Part shown: positions 46,141 through 52,890 of the stretch, in pieces
Layout of the letters: each line of letters starts with the position of its first letter
Numbering within the stretch: the stretch's first letter is position 1
DNA from: Planomonospora sp. ID67723
Lineage (GTDB): Bacteria > Actinomycetota > Actinomycetes > Streptosporangiales > Streptosporangiaceae
DNA length: 64,000 bases
Direction: 5' to 3'
Assembly (NCBI RefSeq): GCF_015711605.1
Contig: NZ_JABTEZ010000002.1
Span: 1 to 64,000, forward strand
Made by a program: the position numbers and the translations under genes
The notes under the pieces: model-generated
Told to the model about the DNA's origin: nothing
The model's input: only the letters and a program-made list of their open reading frames with translations
Databases searched by the model: none

Positions 46141-48942
46141 TTGCCGGAGTTTTTCGGGTACATCGTCAGCGGCCTCGTCACCGGTGCCGTCTTCGCCGTC
46201 ATGGCCTCGGGCCTGACCCTCTCGTACGCGGCGACGGGCGTGTTCAACTTCGCCCACGGCGCCATCGGCTTCCTGGCCGCGCTGCTGTTCTTCGAGCTCA
46301 ACGTCGGACTCGGGTGGCCCGCCTGGCCGGCGGGCCTGGTCGCGGTGGCGGTGTTCTCGCCGCTGCTCGGATATGTGCTGCACCGGGCCATGTTCGCGGG
46401 CCTGGCGCAGGCGGGGGAGACCGCGCAGATCGTCGGGACCATCGGCCTGACGATCGCGCTGCCCGCCCTCGGACTCTGGATCGTCGACCTGGTCGCCGAG
46501 CCGTTCGGCCTGCCGCGCGCCGACGCCACGGCGCTCCCGCACGGGCTGGGGCCGTACCCGCCGGTCAACGTCGACGTCGGCGGCGTCCGCCTCGACTCCG
46601 ACCAGATCATCACGTTCGTCTTCGCGATCCTGGCCGCCGCAGGGCTCTGGGCCTTCATGCGGCACACGCCGTACGGCCTGCGGATGCGGGCCTCGGTCGA
46701 CCGCCGCCGGCTGGCGACCCTGCGGGGGATCGACGCCGACGCCTCCTCGGCGCTGGCCTGGATGCTCGGCTCCACCCTCGCCGGGCTGGCAGGGGTGCTG
46801 GCCGTGTCGACCCTGGGACTGGACTCCACCGCGTTCACCGTGATGCTGTTCGTCTCGGCGACCGCCGCGGTGTTCGGGCGGCTCCGCTCGATTCCGGTGA
46901 CCTTCGCCGCCGGGCTCGGCCTCGGCGTGGTGCAGAACCTGGTCGCCGGGTACGCCGACTTCGCCGAGGACGTCACCGGCCTGCGCACGGCGGTCCCGGT
47001 GATCCTGCTGTTCGCCGGGCTGATCGTGCTCAACCGGTCCAGGGACCGGGTGGCCGGCTCCGCCGCCGAGGACGCGCCGCCCCCCGACTACCTGGCCGAC
47101 CTGCCGGCATGGCGGCGGCGGCTGCCCTGGATCGTGGCCCTGGCCGCCCTGCTCGGCTGGACGCTCACCCGTCCCGCGGACGACTTCTATGTGGGCGTGG
47201 TGGCGCAAGGGCTGGTCCTCGCGCTGATCTTCTGCTCGTTCGTCGTGGTCACCGGCATCGGCGGCATGGTCAACCTCGCGCAGGCCTCCTTCGCCTCGAT
47301 GGCCGCGCTGACCTGCGGATGGGCGTTCTCCTCCGGATTGCCCTTCCCGGTGGCGATCGGCCTGGGCGTGCTGGGCGCCACGGCGGTGGGCGTGCTCGTC
47401 GCGCTGCCCGCGCTCCGGCTGGGCGGGCGGATCCTGACCCTGGCCACACTCGCCCTGGCCCTCCTCGCCGACCAGGTGCTCTTCCAGATCGACGCGTTCA
47501 GCAACGGCACCATCGGCTGGCCACTGCCCGCGCTCGGCCTCGGGTTCGCCGACACCACCGACCCGCGCGTCCGGGTCGTGCTGCTGCTCGCCCTGATCGG
47601 GCTCGTCGGCCTGCTGGTGCGGAACCTGGAACGCTCGGCCTCGGGCCGGGCCATCCTGGCCGTGCGCTCGGCCCCGGCCGCCGCGACGACCTCGGGCATC
47701 TCCGCAGCCCGCACCAAGATCCTTCTGTTCGCCCTGGCGTCGGGGATCGCGGGCCTGGGCGGCGTGCTGTTCGCGATCTCCAAGGGCTCGGTGACGGCCA
47801 CCGACCTGCCCGCCTTCGCGGGATTCGTCTGGCTGGCGGTGGTGGTCCTGCAGGGCGTCCGGCGGATCGGCGGGGCCGTGCTCGGCGGCCTGATCGCCGC
47901 GATCTTCCCGGAGCTGCTGGCCGGGTGGCACGTCTCGGCGCACGTCGGCGCGATCCTGTTCGGCACCGGCGGCATGATCCTGGCCCGGCACCCCGACGGC
48001 GTGCTCGCCCAGATGGCCGAGGGTCGCCATCGCCGCCGGCGGCGCAGGGTCGAACGCGCCAGGGCCGCCGCCGTCCAGGCCGAGGCGGCGGCCGTACCGG
48101 AGGCGGGGAACGAGCCGGCGGCGGCGAGCGAGGCCGGTGCGGTGGCGAACGGGAGCGGGCCGGCGGCGGACGGGATCGTCGCGGCGGAGAACGGGAGCGG
48201 GCCTCCCCGGGGCCTCCGGGGCGCGGCCGGACGGGGCGAGGGGCCCGCCGAACCTTCGCGGGAGGCGCTGTTCCGGCTGGAGAACGTGGTCGCGGGATAC
48301 GGCGATGTGACGGTGCTGCGCGGGGTGGACCTGTCGGTACGGCCCGGCGAAGCGGTGGCGCTGCTCGGGGCCAACGGCGCGGGCAAGTCCACGACCTGCG
48401 CGGTGGCGGCCGGGGACCTTCCGGTGGCGGCAGGGCGGGTGCTCCTGGACGGGGTGGACGTCACCGCCTGGCCCGCGCACCGCCGCGCGCGGGAGGGCGT
48501 GCTGCTCGCCCCCGAAGGCCGAGGGGTGTTCCCCGGGCTGACCGTCGAGGAGAACCTGCGGACCTGGCTGCCGGACCCCGATCCCGTCTACGAGCGCATG
48601 CCCCAGCTCGCCCGGCGCCGAGGGATCGCCGCGGGCGCCCTGTCCGGAGGGGAGCAGCAACTGCTCACCCTCGCCCCGGCTCTGATCAGGCCGCCCCGGG
48701 TGCTGATCGCCGACGAGCCGTCCCTGGGCCTGGCCCCCCTCGTCGTGGCGCAGATCTTCGAGGTCTTCGCCGAACTGCGGGAGCGCGGCGTCGCGCTGCT
48801 GCTGGTGGAGGAGAAGGCCACCGCCGCGCTGGAACTGGCGGACCGGGTCGCCTTCATGCGCCTGGGCCGGGTCACCTGGACCGGCCCGCGCGCCGAGGTG
48901 GACGACACCCGGCTCACCGCCGCCTACCTGGGGGTGGCATGA
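46141..48942 (+). CDS. LivH-LivM-LivF fusion: two ABC permeases plus ATPase in one protein
   Basis: A 933-aa protein joining three branched-chain amino-acid transporter subunits. Residues 1 to about 300 are a LivH-like permease (SYAATGVFNFAHGAIGFLAA), about 315-620 a LivM-like permease (VTGIGGMVNLAQASFASMAA), then a basic and Ala/Gly/Glu-rich linker, and about 708-933 a LivF-like ATPase with Walker A GANGAGKST (from about 743), signature ALSGGEQQLL and Walker B RVLIADEPS. The reading frame is continuous, so the fusion is real unless the sequence is wrong. TTG 46141 is used, with GGGGTGAAG upstream. Only the LivG-type ATPase remains separate. Confidence 0.9.
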   Translation: MPEFFGYIVSGLVTGAVFAVMASGLTLSYAATGVFNFAHGAIGFLAALLFFELNVGLGWPAWPAGLVAVAVFSPLLGYVLHRAMFAGLAQAGETAQIVGTIGLTIALPALGLWIVDLVAEPFGLPRADATALPHGLGPYPPVNVDVGGVRLDSDQIITFVFAILAAAGLWAFMRHTPYGLRMRASVDRRRLATLRGIDADASSALAWMLGSTLAGLAGVLAVSTLGLDSTAFTVMLFVSATAAVFGRLRSIPVTFAAGLGLGVVQNLVAGYADFAEDVTGLRTAVPVILLFAGLIVLNRSRDRVAGSAAEDAPPPDYLADLPAWRRRLPWIVALAALLGWTLTRPADDFYVGVVAQGLVLALIFCSFVVVTGIGGMVNLAQASFASMAALTCGWAFSSGLPFPVAIGLGVLGATAVGVLVALPALRLGGRILTLATLALALLADQVLFQIDAFSNGTIGWPLPALGLGFADTTDPRVRVVLLLALIGLVGLLVRNLERSASGRAILAVRSAPAAATTSGISAARTKILLFALASGIAGLGGVLFAISKGSVTATDLPAFAGFVWLAVVVLQGVRRIGGAVLGGLIAAIFPELLAGWHVSAHVGAILFGTGGMILARHPDGVLAQMAEGRHRRRRRRVERARAAAVQAEAAAVPEAGNEPAAASEAGAVANGSGPAADGIVAAENGSGPPRGLRGAAGRGEGPAEPSREALFRLENVVAGYGDVTVLRGVDLSVRPGEAVALLGANGAGKSTTCAVAAGDLPVAAGRVLLDGVDVTAWPAHRRAREGVLLAPEGRGVFPGLTVEENLRTWLPDPDPVYERMPQLARRRGIAAGALSGGEQQLLTLAPALIRPPRVLIADEPSLGLAPLVVAQIFEVFAELRERGVALLLVEEKATAALELADRVAFMRLGRVTWTGPRAEVDDTRLTAAYLGVA

Positions 48943-48943
48943 G

Positions 48944-49771
48944 ATGAGCAGTGGGATGGGCGCGGACGTGGACGGCGGGACGGACGGGCGCGGCGGGGCG
49001 GGCGTGAAGGCGGACGGCGGGGCGGGCGCGGCGCTGGCGGTCGAGGCGGTCTCGGTGTCCTTCGGCGGGATCCACGCGCTCAGCGACGTCTCCTTCGAGG
49101 TGCCGCGGGGGCAGGTCTGCGGGGTGATCGGGCCCAACGGGGCGGGCAAGACCACGTTGTTCGACGTCGTCTCCGGGCTGCGCCGACCGACCTCCGGCTC
49201 TGTCCGGGTGGCGGGTCGCGACGTCACGGCCGTTCCGGCGGTACGGCGGGCCCGCGCCGGGCTGCGCCGTACCTTCCAGCGGACCCAGGTGTTCGGCCGC
49301 CTGACCGTGGCCGACAACGTGCTGGCCGCGATGGAGTGGCGCGGGGGCGGCGGCGGCCTCCTGGCCGACCTGACCGGCTGGCCCTCCCGGCGGGGGCGGG
49401 AACGGGATCGCAGGCGGCGGGTGGAGGAGGTGCTCTCCCTGTGCGGGCTGACCGAGCTGCGCGACGCCTACGCCGCCTCACTGCCCGTCGGCCAGCGCCG
49501 CCTGGTCGAGCTGGCCCGGGCCCTCGCCGACGACCCCTCGCTGCTCCTGCTCGACGAGCCGACCTCCGGTCTCGACGCCGACCAGACCGCCCGTCTGGGG
49601 GAGGTCGTCCGATCCCTGGACACCACGACGCTGCTGGTCGAGCATGACATGGGCTTCGTCATGGACGTCTGCGACCGCCTCGTCGTCCTCGATCTCGGCA
49701 AGGTCATCGCCACCGGCGTCCCGGCCGAGATCCGCGGCGATCCCGCCGTCCGTGCCGCCTACCTCGGCTAG
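48944..49771 (+). CDS. ABC transporter ATP-binding protein, LivG type
   Basis: A 275-aa ATPase with Walker A GPNGAGKTT (63-71), LRRTFQRTQVFGRLTVADNVL typical of LivG, a variant signature SLPVGQRRLVE and Walker B LLLLDEPTSGLD. A Gly/Ala/Asp-rich N-terminal extension of about 28 residues precedes the domain. Its start lies 1 bp after the fused transporter stop. Together with the fused LivF domain it would make the heterodimeric ATPase. A terminator-like hairpin follows at 49832. Confidence 0.9.
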   Translation: MSSGMGADVDGGTDGRGGAGVKADGGAGAALAVEAVSVSFGGIHALSDVSFEVPRGQVCGVIGPNGAGKTTLFDVVSGLRRPTSGSVRVAGRDVTAVPAVRRARAGLRRTFQRTQVFGRLTVADNVLAAMEWRGGGGGLLADLTGWPSRRGRERDRRRRVEEVLSLCGLTELRDAYAASLPVGQRRLVELARALADDPSLLLLDEPTSGLDADQTARLGEVVRSLDTTTLLVEHDMGFVMDVCDRLVVLDLGKVIATGVPAEIRGDPAVRAAYLG

Positions 49772-49831
49772 TGCCGTGCCCGGCGGCCTCCGCCTCGTCA
49801 CCGCCCCTCCGGGAGGGCGGGAAGGAGGGCG

Positions 49832-49861
49832 GAACGGCCCGGCCATGCCGACGGGCCGTTC
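49832..49861 (+). terminator. Hairpin terminator of the branched-chain transporter operon
   Basis: GAACGGCCCG (49832-49841) pairs perfectly with CGGGCCGTTC (49852-49861) around a 10-nt loop, 60 bp after the last gene. Confidence 0.65.
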
Positions 49862-50002
49862 GTCGTGTCACGGCCCGGGACCTCGGCGGCACGGCGAGGT
49901 CGGAACCGTCACTGACCGGTAGCGGCATCGCCGAACACAGGGACGCGGGGGCCGGTGTGGTGACGCCGCCGTGACTGCAGAGGGGCAGGGGACGGAATGC
50001 CT

Positions 50003-50054
50003 TTCCCGGGTATTGCTGAGAGCAATACATATTGCTCTCAGCAATACCCGGGAA
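50003..50054. repeat. 52-bp nested palindrome, probable operator pair
   Basis: Arms 50003-50027 and 50030-50054 are perfectly complementary over 25 bp with a 2-bp centre. Each arm contains its own 17-bp dyad: TATTGCTGAGAGCAATA (50011-50027) and TATTGCTCTCAGCAATA (50030-50046), starts 19 bp apart. Both are flanked outside by CCCGGG. It lies 98 bp upstream of the XRE gene, so it is likely an operator for that protein. Confidence 0.8.
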
Positions 50055-50152
50055 GCGAAACGTCTTTCCCCGGCGGGCCGGGGTACGGAGAGCGGCGCAG
50101 GTTATCCCCAGAACATGGTTCATCGGCGCGGAGAGGAAGGCGCCGACTCACC

Positions 50153-51042
50153 ATGGGTGGAGTGTTCAGCGATCTCGACGGCGGCTTCAAGGGCGGCTTC
50201 AAGGGCGGCTTCGACCCGGAGAACATCGGCGTGCCGGACCCCGGAGACGGTGAGATCCTCGGTGACCTGCTGCGAACGCTTCGCGAGTCGGCAGGGCTCT
50301 CCCAACGAGAACTGGCGGGGAAGGCGCGGATCGCCCAGGGCACCCTGTCGGCGTACGAACGAGGGCTGCGGGAGCCGTCGTGGAGGATGTTCCGGCGTAT
50401 CGCCGCGGCGGCGGGAGCCCAGCCGCGAGTGGAGTTCCAGGCCCTCTGGAGCGACGTCGACACTGAGATCGAGCGGATGCGGGAGCTCGACATCGCCGAA
50501 CGGATCCGCAAATGGGAGAGGATCGATGCATACGGGCTCTTCTCTGGTCTGCGCGACGTCCGCTATCGGGTGGAAGGCCTCGCTGCCGCTTCGCTCCAGG
50601 GCGCCCCGGTTCCGGTCACGGCCGTAGATCTGGGTGTTCTGGACGACCCGGCCAACCTTGCCCTCCTCGCGGACGCGATCGCCGGGCTCTACGGGCAGCG
50701 ATGGAGTTCGGCCTATGGCTACTACGGATTCGTGGACCCGGATCCTCGGGTCGAAGGGGAGATGGAGTGGAGGGGAATCTCGGGACGTTTCCGCGTGCGA
50801 CTGGTGAGCGGGCTTCAGCGCTCGGTCTGGGTTCAGGTCGAGGACCGGCAGGTCGCGGTCATGCCGGTGTACGAGGTGGAAGCGGGCGACCTCCGTGCAC
50901 GCCGGATTCTGGAGCGCGTCCGGATGAGGCTCCGCGAACTCGCGGGGGAGCGGGAAGGCGAGGTCGAGAGCGGGAAGGCCGGAGGGACGGGGAATCCGGG
51001 TCGCTCGGTGGTCCGCATGGCCGGCGTCGGGTGTTCAGGTGA
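50153..51042 (+). CDS. XRE helix-turn-helix fused to nucleotidyltransferase-like domain; 3' end unresolved
   Basis: ATG 50153 with GGAAGG upstream. Residues 36-88 are an XRE/Cro helix-turn-helix (LRESAGLSQRELAGKA, QGTLSAYERGLREPS). Residues about 112-258 (VRYRVEGLAAASLQGAPVPVTAVDLGV, DDPANLALLADAI) resemble nucleotidyltransferase folds of the GGlAaalhGxPxxTxDlD type, but the first Gly is Glu and the Asp pair is incomplete, so activity is doubtful. Near the N-terminus, KGGF is repeated through a 12-bp DNA repeat (about 50181-50213). The frame has no stop until 51913 and would run antisense through the whole SDR gene. The domain-like part ends near 50950; the end given is the nearest stop in another frame, so a frameshift or stop loss is suspected. 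Confidence 0.55.
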
Positions 51043-51850
51043 ACAGCTGGCCGGCGTTGACGTCGAGGGTGGCACCGGTGATGGCCCCGGCCTGGTCCGA
51101 GGCGAGGAAGACGATCGCCCGGGCGACGTCCTCCTCGGTGGCGATCCGGCGCAGGGCCATCGCGCTCAGGTCGCGGGCCAGGACGTCCTCGTAGGAGACG
51201 CCCTCGGCGGTGGCGCGGGTGCGCATCCAGTCGTCGAGGACCTCGCTGGCGATCCAGCCGGGGGCCACGCAGTTGACCCGAACGCCGTACGGGCCGAGCT
51301 CGTCGGCCAGGCAGTGGGAGAGCAGGTGGGCGGCGGCCTTGCCTGCTGCGAAGTCGCTGCGGCCCGCGTAGCCCTTGCGGGAGGACATGGAGGTCACGTT
51401 CACGATCGAGCCGGAACCCCGCTCGACCATCAGGGGTGCGAGGAAACGGCAGGCGAGCAGCGTGCCGTACGCACCGATGTCGACCGCCGTGCGCCAGGAG
51501 GCCAGGTCGGCGGGAGACATGTCCAGCACCTTCCTGCGGTGGGTGCCCGGGAATGCCGCGTTGACCAGGACGTCCAGGCGGCCGAAGCGCTCGGTGACGG
51601 CGGCGGCGAGGGACTCGACATCCGCCGGGCTGGTGACGTCGGCGGGGAAGGCGAGCGTGCCGGGAAACTCGGCGGCGATCTTCTCGACGGTGGCGGCGGT
51701 CCGGGCGGCGACCACGACGGAGGCGCCCTCGGCCGACATCAGCCGGGCCAGCGTCCGGCCGAGGCCGGGGCCCGCGCCGGTGACGACGGCGACCTTCCCG
51801 CGGAGCGCGCCGCCGGTCCCTTCCGGCACCGGGTCTGTCTCGTACGGCAT
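51035..51850 (-). CDS. SDR family oxidoreductase with Tyr-to-Phe active-site change
   Basis: A 271-aa classical-type short-chain dehydrogenase. Cofactor motif TGAGPGLG (24-31) and Ser154 (NVTSMSS) are present. The expected YxxxK reads SDFAAGK, with Phe167 in place of the catalytic Tyr and Lys171 kept; NNAG is NAAF. Tyr161, six residues before, cannot occupy the same position without a gap. It may be inactive, have altered chemistry, or use another residue. It is divergent from an LLM gene with two shared-family dyads between them. Confidence 0.87.
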   Translation of the reverse strand: MPYETDPVPEGTGGALRGKVAVVTGAGPGLGRTLARLMSAEGASVVVAARTAATVEKIAAEFPGTLAFPADVTSPADVESLAAAVTERFGRLDVLVNAAFPGTHRRKVLDMSPADLASWRTAVDIGAYGTLLACRFLAPLMVERGSGSIVNVTSMSSRKGYAGRSDFAAGKAAAHLLSHCLADELGPYGVRVNCVAPGWIASEVLDDWMRTRATAEGVSYEDVLARDLSAMALRRIATEEDVARAIVFLASDQAGAITGATLDVNAGQLFT

Positions 51851-51863
51851 GCGATCGATTGTA

Positions 51864-51879
51864 CCAAGCGCTTGTTAGG
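51864..51879. promoter_or_regulatory. Shared-family dyad (site E)
   Basis: CCAAGCG-CT-TGTTAGG lies 14 bp upstream of the SDR ATG at 51850, over the likely core promoter. Confidence 0.6.
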
Positions 51880-51922
51880 CATGAAGGGTGTGCGGGTGTC
51901 CTTTCGGGACTAGGCGTGTCTA

Positions 51923-51938
51923 CCAAGCGTTTGCTAGG
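51923..51938. promoter_or_regulatory. Shared-family dyad (site F)
   Basis: CCAAGCG-TT-TGCTAGG lies 41 bp upstream of the LLM start at 51979. Sites E and F share CCAAGCG and the TAGG end and are 59 bp apart. Confidence 0.6.
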
Positions 51939-51978
51939 TTACTGGGGTGAGAGGAATCTCCCCCGGGTGGAGGCGGCC

Positions 51979-52815
51979 GTGAGATTCGGAGTGCCGCTCG
52001 GCCTGCTGCACCCCGACGCGTGGAAGGACGTCGCGGTCGCGGCGGACGAGCTGGGATTCGAGTCGGTCTGGCTTCCCGAGCACCTGGTCTTCGCCACCGA
52101 CCTCTCGCTGGCCGTCTATCCGGGAACCGACAAACCCGGCATCTCGCCGGGCACTCCGCTGTTCGACGCCCCCGCCTACCTGTGCTGGCTCGCCGGGCTG
52201 ACCTCGCGCGTACGGCTCGGCACCGCCGTCCACCTCTACGCCCTCAGGCATCCGTTCGTCTCGGCGCGGGCCTTCGCGACCCTCGACCGGGTCTCCGGCG
52301 GCCGGGCGGTCTGCGGGGTCGGCGCGGGGTGGTACGAGGGGGAGTGGCGGGCGGCCGGGGTGGACTTCGCCACCCGCGGGCCCCGGCTGGACGAGGCGAT
52401 CGAGGTGACCCGGCGGCTCTGGTCGGAGCCGGTCGTCGCGCACACGGGACGCTTCTACAGCTTCCCCGAGGTGGCCTTCGAGCCCAAACCGGTCCAGGAA
52501 CGGCTGCCGATCCTCGCCGGGGGCGAGTCGGACGCCGCGCTGCGCCGCGCCGTACGCCTCTGCGACGGCTGGATCAGCATGCCGCACTCCCTCGGCTCGC
52601 TCCGCCCCCGGCTCGACAGGCTCGCGGCGCTCCGCGCCGGGGCGCCGGGCGACCGCCCGTTCTCGGTGACCGTCCACGCCTACGAGCTGAGCGGTCCCGC
52701 CGAGGTCCCGGAGTGGGAGCGGCTCGGCGTCGACCGGATGATCGTCCGCCCTTGGCGCCGCAGGCGCGACGCCGTCACCGCCCTGGCGGCCTTCGCCTCC
52801 GAGTACTTCCCGTGA
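51979..52815 (+). CDS. LLM-class F420-dependent oxidoreductase
   Basis: A 278-aa F420-type LLM enzyme: FGVPLGLLHPDAW at the start, LGFESVWLPEHLVFATDLSLAVYPGTDKPGISPGTPLFDAPAYLCWLAGLTSRVRLGTAVHLYALRHPFVSAR, VSGGRAVCGVGAGWYEGEW, and LPILAGGESDAALRRAVRLCDGWIS. GTG 51979 is preferred (GGAGG six bases upstream). It is divergent from the Phe-variant SDR and likely coregulated with it. Substrate unknown. Confidence 0.87.
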   Translation: MRFGVPLGLLHPDAWKDVAVAADELGFESVWLPEHLVFATDLSLAVYPGTDKPGISPGTPLFDAPAYLCWLAGLTSRVRLGTAVHLYALRHPFVSARAFATLDRVSGGRAVCGVGAGWYEGEWRAAGVDFATRGPRLDEAIEVTRRLWSEPVVAHTGRFYSFPEVAFEPKPVQERLPILAGGESDAALRRAVRLCDGWISMPHSLGSLRPRLDRLAALRAGAPGDRPFSVTVHAYELSGPAEVPEWERLGVDRMIVRPWRRRRDAVTALAAFASEYFP

Positions 52816-52890
52816 GCGGGCCGGCGGGGTCGTCACCCTCGTGCGCCGCGCCGGCCGCGTGGTCCCCGGCGGGAGGACCGGTCGTCCGGC

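Larger units (their letters stand above)
49772..50152. other. Intergenic region: terminator and long nested palindrome
   Basis: 381 bp between the transporter operon and the XRE gene. It contains the hairpin at 49832-49861, and at 50003-50054 a 52-bp nearly perfect palindrome. No coding sequence is evident. Confidence 0.7.

Noticed and set aside
44665-49317. Open frame of over 1500 codons on the minus strand opposite the branched-chain transporter operon
   Set aside because: Same reason: the plus-strand genes carry clear lipobox, Walker and permease motifs, while the antisense translation has none.
51863-51876. Exact match to the KstR2 consensus AnCAAGnnCTTGnT (ACCAAGCGCTTGTT)
   Set aside because: The sister sites in the window share a different layout (7-2-7 with a wider centre), and no cholesterol-ring genes are present, so the match is likely incidental to the larger dyad.
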